From Gorsachius magnificus (taxonomy: Eukaryota > Chordata > Aves > Pelecaniformes > Ardeidae), in the NCBI GenBank assembly GCA_034008185.1, contig CM067081.1:151620258-151684257 (forward strand): a stretch of 64,000 nucleotides of DNA. Direction: 5' to 3'. The position numbers and the translations under genes are program-made. The notes under the pieces were generated by a model. It did no database searches. It saw nothing but the letters and a program-made list of their open reading frames with translations, and was not told the origin of the DNA. Below, one piece after another: positions 52,017 through 60,985 of the stretch (position 1 is its first letter; the number at the start of each line of letters is the position of its first letter).

Positions 52017-52036
52017 GCATGACGGGAGTTGTAGTC
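52017..52036 (-). promoter_or_regulatory. ZNF143/THAP11-type promoter element
   Basis: On the - strand the bases read GACTACAACTCCCGTCATGC. This is close to the long consensus ACTACAATTCCCAGCATGC bound by ZNF143 (Staf) with THAP11/HCFC1 at TATA-less promoters. Two or three positions differ. Position and orientation relative to AMN1 fit a core-promoter element. Confidence 0.75.
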
Positions 52037-52104
52037 CTGTTCCCGGCCCGCCCTGCGATCCCCTCACGGGTTGTGGCGGGAAGCGGCAGGTGTGCCTTAT
52101 GAAG

Positions 52105-53990
52105 CGGCCTGAAATACAGTGGAAACCCCCAAATCTCGCACAAAAGGGCTGTCTCCCGCCACTTCCAGCGCTTAATATTTAGGACAGAGTAACTTCCCAA
52201 GCCTGGAAGAAGTACAGGGTAGCTTTGGGGAGGTCAGGAACCTTCAGGCAAGAGGCACAGTTGTTTTAACCACTGATTCCCTCATTGCTGCCATCAGTGG
52301 GGTCGTACCACAGCACCGGTTTTCCTAATCTCCATTAATCTGCAGAGACAAGAGCCTGCTGCCTCCCAGATCTTGCTACCTGCAACACATTTTCTCTTTC
52401 TCCCAACCCCGCTCTTTTTTACATTTCTGCCTGGATATAAACCGAGACCACGCAGTCCTTTGGAGCTAACATTATTTTTAGCGTACAATTCCTGCATCAT
52501 TACCTTCAGACCCAAGACCCATCTCCCACCCCTACTAAAAAGAACAGGTGATTGACTAAGATAAGGAAACTTCTGTTCTTGCAAAATTAACTGAAGGATC
52601 CGTATCGAAGAGAAACATGGGTTGCTGATGATACCCAATAGCTTTGCTGAAGTCAACGACTGAAACATCTGGATCAACAGATAAACCACAAGGATGCTGC
52701 AAGACCCACAAAATAGGCTTTTTAATGATTGGATAATTAGAAATATGCATTAGTAGGTAACTGGATGATTCATATCACATCCTTACAGTGCAAGCTATAA
52801 AATCCCCTGCAGAAAAATTGCTTGGATGAGGCCAGTTTGGCTGGGACACCTCATGCACACGAATAAATATTTTTCATTGTAATTCTATTCAGTCAGCATG
52901 GGCCAGTTGTGAGTTTTGTAATAAAAGCACACGAATCCCAGAGACCGAGCGTTGTTTTAGCTTTCTGCTCGACAGCACAAGTGAGACATCCCCGAGGAGC
53001 CTGAGCACCAGGGAGACTACAGGAACAGGCTGGCCTCAGCTGCCATGGAGGGGTATTCGTCCCTAAGGAAAAGAAGGGGAGCACAGAGTTTCCCCAAGTA
53101 GCTGGTGGCTTGGAGGGCTACATCCCTGGAAGGACGTGACAGGGCTGTGAACAAGAAGAAATGTGATACTTGTGAAGAGGGTGACAGGAAGGAGAAGTTT
53201 CAGAGAGCATGTGTGTAGGCTGTGGCTTTTTAGTCTATTCCATCAAAATCATTCACAGGATTCTTGAGTTTAGGAAAACATTCTTCCAACAAAACACATT
53301 TTCAAATAAACACTTTAAAAGATCTTTATTTTAGCATCGGGAAGGCAGAAACCCCCATGCTGGTAGAAGGTGCTGGGTTGAGCAGGGGGTCCTGGTAGCC
53401 TCCCTGGAAATCCCTTTCCTGGGGTCAGGAGACATAATAAAGCTGCAGCAAGCTATGTGATACTGGCAAATTCTGCGTGCCTGCGTGATGAACCTGAGCA
53501 GCAGACATCCCTGGCTGACAAGCAACCCATTCTTTTGCTACTTTTTACAAGATTAATTTTACCACATTTGCTTCTCTCATCTGTTAATCTGGCAGTGGAT
53601 AAAGGCTAGTGGGTAGCAATGAGGCTAGTGTTGTGCTGAGGTAGGTTTACAATTTCTTAGCTTGTGGGCTGGAAATAATTACTAGCCCATTGATAGCCTT
53701 TAACAGTTTAACCTCAGGAGCTGCTTGTGAAACAGCTCATGAACTGCCAAACTTCACATACCCGTGCTGTATCTCAAACTGGAACTGACACCAGGCTACC
53801 TCAGGGAGCAGTTACCTGCTGCTTTTACACCCATTTTACTGCAGGAAGCTGCAGAAAGGTCTTCAGTCACATCGGCCTAAACATGGTGAGAAACCATACT
53901 GATAAAACACCAGGCTGTAACTGGTGATTCAGGAACTGCTTTAACATAGACTCTCTGCAAAGCTGCTTTTAGTAAGTCAGGCTACAGCTT
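52105..53990. other. Intergenic region right of AMN1
   Basis: No exon of a known gene was recognised on either strand. The 131-codon - strand frame at 52294-52689 has no recognisable similarity. Sequence composition falls back to ordinary AT-rich within 100 bp of the island. Confidence 0.5.
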
Positions 53991-53997
53991 GTACTGG

Positions 53998-54230
53998 TGT
54001 CAGAAGGGGAAGCCAGCCCGGACTAACGATGGAATCTCAATATGAGTATGGTCGTTCTCCTTTATTGCGCAGCTAACAAAAGCATATATAGGCCGAAAAC
54101 CATAACATACACACATGTCACACTGTGATTGGTAGAACACCGTTATACACATGCCTACATCGCTACTGTGACGGGTCATCTGTCCAGCAGAGGGGCTTCT
54201 CCTTCTCTTCCGGTCATAGGTCCGCCCACA
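53998..54230 (-). mobile_element. Solo LTR-like segment (leftward)
   Basis: Read on the - strand it starts TGTGGGCGGACC, has a CCAATCACAG box, a TATATATG box and an AATAAAGG signal about 18 bp further on, and ends CTTCTGACA. Terminal TG and CA with such close TATA and poly(A) spacing resemble the short-R LTRs of avian alpha- or beta-like retroviruses. No target-site duplication was identified and no internal retroviral genes adjoin it, so a solo LTR is likely. The boundaries are approximate. Confidence 0.5.
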
Positions 54231-54254
54231 TCCGCTTAAGAGCAGGGGCTATTG

Positions 54255-54645
54255 AATGGGACTAAATCATGCCCATTCTCACTCAGCCACTCCTCTACAT
54301 ACTGGTACATGGGGTTATCCCCTCCCTGGTGCAGGACAGCACTTCCCTTCACTGAACTTCATGAGGTTCCTCTCTGCCCCTTTGTCTCTGTTAGTTGTCT
54401 TTGTTCAGAAGGACAGCATCAGGTACATCAACTGCTGTTCCCAGGTTTGGATCATCTGCAAACTTGTAAGCATGCAACTTTGCCCCATTGTCAAGGCAAT
54501 GAAGATGTTAAATGGTATGACCCTAGTATTGATCACAAGGGACTGGTCTCCAACTTGTCTTTGTGTTGCTGATCAAAACCTTTTGAACACAGAAGTTCAG
54601 GCTGTTTCCAATCCACCTCACTATCCAATTATCCAGCCCATACTG
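54255..54645 (-). repeat. CR1 ORF2 fragment, antisense, 3' part
   Basis: On the - strand it carries remains of the CR1 reverse transcriptase: a degenerate AGTTTGCAGATGAT (FADD) box near 54450-54465, a NLMKF-like segment, a GKC motif and NPMYQY, in the order expected. It has stops and deletions. It seems to be the far part of the same antisense CR1 represented at 54765-54840 and 55415-56090. Confidence 0.75.
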
Positions 54646-54659
54646 GGCTGCATAGCAAC

Positions 54660-54762
54660 CTGATCTAGTTGAAGATTTATGTCCCTGCTCATTGTATTGA
54701 GGGTTAGACTAGGTGACCTTTAAAGGTCCCTTCCAACCCAAACTATTTATGATTCTGTGAAG
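54660..54762 (+). repeat. CR1 3' tail (sense) inserted between antisense CR1 fragments
   Basis: It starts with TGATCTAGTTGAAG and contains GGTTAGACTAGGTGACC, then AAAGGTCCCTTCCAACCCAA, ending in TATGATTCTGTGA. This is the diagnostic CR1 3' end in + orientation. Confidence 0.9.
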
Positions 54763-54764
54763 AC

Positions 54765-54840
54765 TAAGGCAAAGCAGGCATTGAGAACCTCAACCTTTTC
54801 TATTGTCTGCTTTGCAGTGTGAGGTTCTAGTTCTGCTGGA
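54765..54840 (-). repeat. CR1 ORF2 fragment, antisense, middle part
   Basis: The - strand encodes EKVEVLNACFA, matching the CR1 ORF2 segment that normally follows the NVGPLLNE motif and precedes the reverse transcriptase fingers. It is short and bounded by a sense CR1 tail. Confidence 0.6.
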
Positions 54841-55162
54841 TCTCAAGAAAAAGGGACAAGATGCTTAAGAGAAAACAGTGTTTTTAAAAGTTACAGTGAG
54901 AAGTCTTACATGTGAGAAACCTGAAAAGATACAGCATTGGACACTCCCCTAAGGTAGAGCCACTGCTGTGCAGAATTCTGTGGTGAGGTTTAGTGGCCTC
55001 ATTATTCATCACAACTTTACAGTATTCTTCCAAGTAAAACAAAGCCATCAATCTCTTACTTGTACAATACTGAATGTTCTAGAGGGTACACTGCAGTTTG
55101 CTGAAAGCATTCTGCTTTTACACACTCCTGTGGGAACAAGATCTTACAAAGACCAGGTTGGA

Positions 55163-55277
55163 CGGGGCTCTGAGCAACCTGATCTAGTTAGTGGTGTCCC
55201 TGCTCACTGCAGGGGGGTTGGACTAGATGACTTCTAGGGGCCCCTTCCAACCTCAAACATTGATTCTATGATTCTAA
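55163..55277 (+). repeat. CR1 3' tail (sense), second copy
   Basis: It contains GAGCAACCTGATCTAGTTAG, CCCTGCTCACTGCAGGGGGG, a TTGGACTAGATGACTTCTAG string and TTCCAACCTCAAACATTGAT, ending TCTATGATTCTA. This is a canonical CR1 3' end of a different subfamily from the copy at 54.7 kb. Confidence 0.93.
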
Positions 55278-55414
55278 AGAGTAAATACAGGTTGTATTGT
55301 TAATGGCAGCACATACAAATGTCATGTTATACAGTCAGGTTGAGTAGTCATTCATGCTAACACACACATCTCTACAATCAAAATCTAGAGTTAAACTTTG
55401 CCTAAGTTCTGCTT

Positions 55415-56090
55415 GAACTCACCCTCTCTTCTTTATAATGCCTTCTGTGGTGGCCCACTACAGAATTCTTTTTCACCGGGTCCCAGCCTCATTCAGGAGT
55501 GGGGCCACATTTTCTTTTGTAGAAGCACTTATTGTTGCCCTTCACATCCCTCACCAGATTCAACTCCAGATGGATTTGGCTTTCCTAACCCCTATCCTTG
55601 CACACTTGGACAATGGCTCTGTTCTTTCTGGGTCACCTGTCCTTGCTTCCACCTCTTGTATGCTCCCTTTTCATGCTTGAGTTCAGTCAGGATCTCCTTG
55701 TTCATCCATGCAGGCCCTTCTGCCACTTTTGCAGATTTTCCTGCACACCGGAATGGACCATCCTTGAGCTTGTAGGAAATGGTTCCCCCCGCAAGGAACC
55801 AACAGCTATCTCTCCTGGACATCTCTTCTCTCCAATGGATTCATCCAAGTATACTGATCCTTGGACAGACTAAAGTTTGGCCTCTTGAAGCCCAGGACCA
55901 CAATCCTCGTTTTTGCCACCTTCCCTCCTTTCATGATCATGAACTCCATTTCAAGGCTGCCCCAACCTTCACACCCCAGACTGTGACTCCAACTTGCTTG
56001 TAAGGATCACTGCCAGCAGAGTATCTCCCCTCATCAGCTCCTTGCTCTCCTGTATTAGGAAGTTGTCAAAGCACTGTGGGATAACAACAG
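55415..56090 (-). repeat. CR1 ORF2 fragment, antisense, endonuclease to RT linker
   Basis: The - strand encodes recognisable CR1 ORF2 pieces in order: a degenerate end of the endonuclease domain (around 56050-55920), then GPAWMNKEILTELKHEKGAY and RRWKQGQ-like sequence (around 55730-55620), then ENVAPLLNEAG (around 55515-55480). Stops and frameshifts are frequent, so it is inactive. It ends about 50 bp before the provirus LTR at 56141. Confidence 0.8.
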
Positions 56091-56140
56091 AAGATTGGCA
56101 AGGAAGATTGTAAACACACTCAAGTGACCTGCAGCTGGGG

Positions 56141-56502
56141 TGTAGAAAAACACATATATCACACTAATTGTTTTTTATCCTTGCATGCTTGAAAAGTATC
56201 TGTGTTTAGATAACATAGGCCTATGATAGACTTAGAAGCACCCTATTGGACATGCTTAAAATTCCTGCCCTGCCACGGAGGAGATCAAACACAGGGGTAA
56301 ACTATGCCTGCACAAATTCCTGATAAACAGGCAAAACCAGCATCCTCCAGGATGGACCAAGCTCAGCTTGTGTGCCTTTGCCCAGGTGCTGCTTCAGGGA
56401 TCCCCTGGTTGGCAAGGTAACAAAAATAATTTACTCTCTGTATTTCATCTGTGGTTTTGTGGTTGTTCCTGTGTCCTGCCTCTGCTGACTCACACTCACA
56501 CA
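56141..56502 (+). mobile_element. Putative 5' LTR of the provirus
   Basis: This roughly 362-bp segment begins TGTAGAAAAACACATATATC and ends CACACTCACACA, so it has TG and CA ends. A primer-binding-site-like stretch follows two bases later and gag-like sequence after that. An AATAATTT signal lies near 56424. No matching 3' LTR was found in the window, so the boundaries cannot be confirmed by comparison. Confidence 0.5.
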
Positions 56503-56504
56503 TT

Positions 56505-56522
56505 TGGCATAGTTGGCAGGAT
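56505..56522 (+). other. Primer-binding-site-like sequence
   Basis: An 18-mer beginning TGG (TGGCATAGTTGGCAGGAT) sits 2 bp after the LTR end, the standard position for the tRNA primer site of a retrovirus. I could not assign the tRNA with confidence. Confidence 0.45.
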
Positions 56523-56688
56523 TCAAGAACAGCCATGCCATGGCTGGGGAAAAAAAGTCAGTGACTCTCTATATTCTGGGATGGCCCAGTGCTGAGCCCC
56601 CATGGCCACTTTCCTGACTACATTGGTTCTGCCAGCAGCATAGCCTGAAATAGATGACCGGGCAGTAGTTACTCCCCAGACAACTGAA

Positions 56689-57978
56689 ATGGCTATGCGC
56701 AGATTGACAAGGAAAGCGACATTGGAGTCTTCTTGCACATTAGAAGGGAGGTTAGAATGTTTATTAGTTACCAGTCTTGGAGCTCTTGGCTGTGAAGTTG
56801 TAGTATTATGGAGTAAAATAAAGAGTTGGGAAATTAGGACTTTACAAGATGCAAAAGCAATCATGCAAGAAGCAATTACTACTCAAGAGCAGCAGTGCCA
56901 TGGGCTGCAAGGTACCATGGAGTGGTTGATAGTGCATATTGCTAATAAACAAAGGGACAAATATGGAAAAAGTAAGGTTTTGATTTCACAGGCTCATGCT
57001 CTCACCACAAAATCTTTACAGGGTCCTGAGGAATGGGATGGAAATATTGGAGTGAGTCCTTGGACTCCAAGGCTGAGTTGAGTCAGATTTAGAAGGCAGG
57101 GAGGTGGTAGAAGCACAACCTCTCATACAAATGACGGGGCAGCAGGGACAAGAAGATGGAGGAATGCAGGTCATGTGTACTTACACCCTGAAAGAGTTAA
57201 GGGAATTTTTAGAGATCTGTCAGCAAAAGAGTGGGGAAGGCATACTAGCATGGATTTTGTGAGCTGGGATAGTGGAGCTACATCCATCTGTTTATTAACA
57301 GATGAAAAAGATTTATTAAGCCCTATAGCCAGTAATGACCAGATAAAATAAGGATATGCTCAGCTGAAAAATATTAGAGATCCTGATGGGCAAGATATTA
57401 TTGTATCTACACTATATCAATGGTTGTGTGCAGCAGTTTTAACAGCTTATGCTGAACCTGCCAAAAAAGCATTATCCCTCAGAAATCAGCATACAATGGA
57501 AGAAGGTATTAGTTTGATGCAGCGGATGGGGACGGCTCATGCATTGATTATGGGATCCAATCTGGGCAGGGTAGCAGTAACAGGAAGTATCAAAATGCAG
57601 CTTTTGAGAGAAGCACCTGCCTCACTAAAACCCTCAGTTATCAGTAGCATTTGTAACTGCTGGTATAATGTAGGCACCCTAGCAAATACCTTGAGGAAAA
57701 TCAGGGCTGCAACTTCAGGACCATCTGTGCAGGTGGTGGATAAATGAAAGCTAGAAAAACCCAACGTAGTTACATCACAGGTGATGAGGAAACAAATGTG
57801 GAATGATCTTGTACAAGCCAGCATCCCACGATCAGAAACATATGGGATCACAACATCAGAAATGTTTTGCCAATGGCAAAAGTTAGCATCTACACAAGAG
57901 AACCATCAAATGGCCTCAGTTCTGCCTGCCACCTCAAGGCAAGGCACTACCTGGCACATGCAAAGACAGCAGAAGTGA
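56689..57978 (+). pseudogene. Endogenous retroviral gag relic
   Basis: One reading frame stays mostly open from about 56689 to 57978, with in-frame stops near 57079, 57347, 57745 and 57976. It has a predicted helical N-terminal part and a later segment (57424-57745) rich in Ala, Leu and Gln, as in capsid. No Cys-His nucleocapsid knuckle could be read with confidence. Assignment to gag rests on position between the LTR and the protease. Confidence 0.65.
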
Positions 57979-58029
57979 AGGTTTGTCAGGTCCCCCAAAA
58001 CTGCCACCAGTGTAGCCTCTTACCATGAG

Positions 58030-58300
58030 GGGGACTGATGCCCCTATGTTCTTTTAACTATGAAGTGGCAATCTGGGGGGATTTTACACGTGTTAGCTCT
58101 GGTGGATACTGGAGCTGAAGTTACTGTATTACATAGTAATATTAATAATAAAGAAGCCACATCACAAATCTGTGGATTAGGGGAAAACCCAACCTCTGCC
58201 CTCTGAGCTAAGATTACTTTAACAAAAGGAAATGCCACTCTGTTTACCATGATAGTGTTAATTGTTCTGTCAACAGATCAATACCCAAAATATATTCTTT
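58030..58300 (+). pseudogene. Endogenous retroviral protease relic
   Basis: The aspartic protease active-site motif LVDTGAEVT is intact, with DTGAE encoded at 58105-58119, in the same frame as gag. A stop follows near 58204. Retroviral protease works as a homodimer cleaving Gag-Pol; this copy is broken. Confidence 0.8.
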
Positions 58301-58429
58301 AATTAGAGCAAATAGTTGAAACTTTAAATGGTCACTTCTACTTTAGGACTTTGCAAGTGGGATTTGCTATTTGATCTATAACCATCTTGCGTGGATTCCT
58401 GAAGTGGGATCCTGATCCTGTTGTGCTGC

Positions 58430-59230
58430 CCATGCCTGCCAAGGTGGCAATTGTAAAACAGTATCATATTCCAGGGGGAAGGTGGAAATTACTCAAACCA
58501 TTCAGGCACTTCAACAAGTGAAAATCATTAAGGAAACCATGACTGCTGTTAATAATCCTATAGGGCCAGTTTGAAAACCAGACAGCACATGACTGTAGAT
58601 TATAGAAAACTGAATAATTACACACCCATCCCCCCCCTTGCAGTTACGGTACCAGATGTGGTTACTCTTATAGAAGAAATTAGCAAAAATGTACAGCCCT
58701 GGAAGGTGCCGGTAGATCTTGATAATGCTTTCTTTTTGATAGCCATTACTTCAGAAAGCCTAGAACAGTTTGCCTTTACCAGGAAACAAAAGCAATATAT
58801 TTTCCAACTATTCCCTCAGGGATACAAACACACTACCTCCATTTGTCCCAGATGATAGAGGCTGATATAATATCATGGTCAGGTACTGTTACTGTTTACC
58901 ATTATATTGATGATCTATCAATTACAGTAGAGTCACGACAAGAAATTGAAGTAGCTGCCAAATCACTAAAAGCACATTTACAGGACTGAGGCAGGGCAAT
59001 TAATCCAAAGAAAATACAGGGCCCTAGTACTACTGCACAATTTTGGGGAATGGTTTGGCATAGACAGATTAGAGAAATACCAAATGAGGTACAGCAAACA
59101 GTCCAGCAATTTCCTGTACCAACCACAGTAAAACAGCTACAGCCCTTCAGGGGACTTTTAGGGTATTGGAGAGCTTTTATCCCACATCTACCAGTATTAA
59201 CGCACCCTCTGTAGAAATTAACTAGGAAGA
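58430..59230 (+). pseudogene. Endogenous retroviral reverse transcriptase relic
   Basis: It carries remains of the RT fingers and palm: a MTVDYRKLNN motif near 58590, a LFPQGYKH motif near 58810 and the catalytic YIDD at 58903-58914. The first two motifs and YIDD lie in different frames and several stops intervene, so at least one frameshift has occurred. Parts up to about 59220 correspond to the connection region. Confidence 0.88.
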
Positions 59231-59379
59231 AGGTTGTTTGGCAGTGGACCAAGCAACAAGAAGAAGCAACGATTTCCACCAGAAAGACCACATGTAACTA
59301 CTGCACAGGCCACTCTTCTAGGAACTGTATCATTTAATCATATGCTCACACTAGGAGAAACTCTTCCCCTTGGGGCTAT

Positions 59380-59820
59380 CCCTACAACTCCTGTGGAGCA
59401 AGAGCCCCTTCATGGCAAGTTTATAGAAGAGCACAAAAAGATGCCTGGTTTACTGATGGAAATGCAACATGCATGGCAATTGGACAAAGGCAATGGAGAG
59501 CAGTTGCACATGCTCCAGTTCCAGGAATTATGTTATGGCAAACGGGTGCACAGGCATCCAGTCAGTGGGCTGAATTGATTGCAGCATCTCTTGCCAGGGA
59601 AGGCACATTACTTATACACTGACAGTTGGGCTGTATACAAAAGCCTCACAATGTGGTTACCCCATTGGGCCCAAGAGGATTGGCATGTACAAAAATACCC
59701 TATAGAAGGGGCAGATATATGGCAATAAATTCGACAATATGTACAAAGGTACCCTTTAAAAACAGGGCATGCCTCAGCTCAAAGAGATGATCCACTTAAG
59801 TCACAAAATAATAGGGAAGT
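59380..59820 (+). pseudogene. Endogenous retroviral RNase H relic
   Basis: A FTDGNA motif (catalytic Asp codon at 59455-59457) begins the domain, and a YTDSWAVYK motif near 59618-59645 supplies the later catalytic Asp region. Stops and a frame change break it. Confidence 0.75.
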
Positions 59821-59827
59821 AGATGAT

Positions 59828-60980
59828 ATGATCTCTGCCCAAGTATGTGCTCAAGCTATAAATGCACATATAGCTCGTGGACATCGATCAGCTCATACTG
59901 CGCACGCATGGGACATTGCTCACAGTCAAACCCCTCTGCCATTACATATTTATAAAGCATGTGCACATAATTGTACTATTTGTACGCAGCTACATTTAAG
60001 GGCATTGTATAGGCCATGGGGAAAGATAAAATAGGGTCAGGAGGCCTGGAAAACCTGGCAGGTCAATTACATGGGCCCCCTGTCCCCATTGAGGGGGTGG
60101 CAATACATATTCACTGCTGTGGATACAGGGTCAGGACTGTTTTTTTGCTAAACCCACTAAATATGCTAATCAACATAGCACAATAGAAGCATTAAAACAA
60201 CACACTCATCAATACAGACCTCCTCACCAAATACAAAGTGACCAAGGGACACACTTTCGTGGGCATAATGTCCAAGATAAAGCTCAAGGGCTAGGGATAG
60301 ATTAGATATTCCACATTGCCTACCACCCCCAAGCTAATGGCTTGATTGAAAGAATGAATGGGGCATTGAAAGAACAGTTAAAAAGCTAACCAGTACTAAA
60401 AGTTTACAACATTGGAGTTCACATCTTACTAAAGCAGTTTTTTGTTAAACAAATGTAATATTCATAATCAAACATCCTATGATCACATTACAATACCTCC
60501 AGTACAAAACACTGAAATTCTTCCAGATGCTATCTTTCCCAAAATATTCACAACAGGGGAAGTAAAATTGTTTACACCAATGGACTGCATGGTAGAACCG
60601 CAATCTATTAGTCTAGACATGAAGATTCATGTAAACCCTGAGAATGCCATATGGATCTGTACCCCAACTTCTCCTCCTATTTTACACCCTCTCTTGATAT
60701 CAGATTCTCAAGTTCTTGTATTTCAGGTATCTTTGATGAATACCTCCGCCTTATCTAGATGAGATAGCATTGAAATGGTGTTATTGGTGTCACAACCCCA
60801 ACATCAAATTGAAATTCAATCTGAAAAAGTGCAAGCCATAGCTCTTCAATCTGTGTGGGCAATTACCCCACAACAGGTTATCAAACCCAGAGTAATATTA
60901 GCAAAAGGAGCTGGAGCAACAGCATATGTATTACTGGAAGGAGAGGATACTCCTGTTTTCCACCCTTACCCATAGCTTGT
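59828..60980 (+). pseudogene. Endogenous retroviral integrase relic
   Basis: The N-terminal zinc-binding part is visible as spaced His residues followed by CTIC near 59980. The catalytic core follows: an Asp in VDTGSG near 60120, a second Asp in SDQGTH (codon at 60240-60242) and Glu in the NGLIER motif (codon at 60348-60350), giving the D-35-E spacing expected. Stops at 60032, 60302 and others and a change of frame break it. A C-terminal tail is open from 60775 to 60975. Confidence 0.88.
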
Positions 60981-60985
60981 CTCAT

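Larger units (their letters stand above)
51640..52100. promoter_or_regulatory. AMN1: CpG island and promoter of AMN1
   Basis: GC- and CpG-rich sequence surrounds the first AMN1 exon. It has no TATA box near the likely start, as is typical of housekeeping promoters. A ZNF143-type element lies at 52017-52036, 87 bp upstream of the ATG. Whether the island also drives rightward transcription is not shown by the sequence. Confidence 0.8.

Noticed and set aside
51418..52200. Frames of 76-114 codons around the AMN1 promoter
   Set aside because: C-rich or GC-rich artefacts. Only the short frame starting at 51930 on the - strand is real, as it splices in phase to AMN1 exon 2.
53995..54012. TGGTGTCAGAAGGGGAAG, resembling a tRNA-Leu primer-binding site on the + strand
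   Set aside because: It coincides with the outer end of the leftward LTR-like segment, no LTR ending in CA precedes it, and no retroviral gag follows on the + strand.
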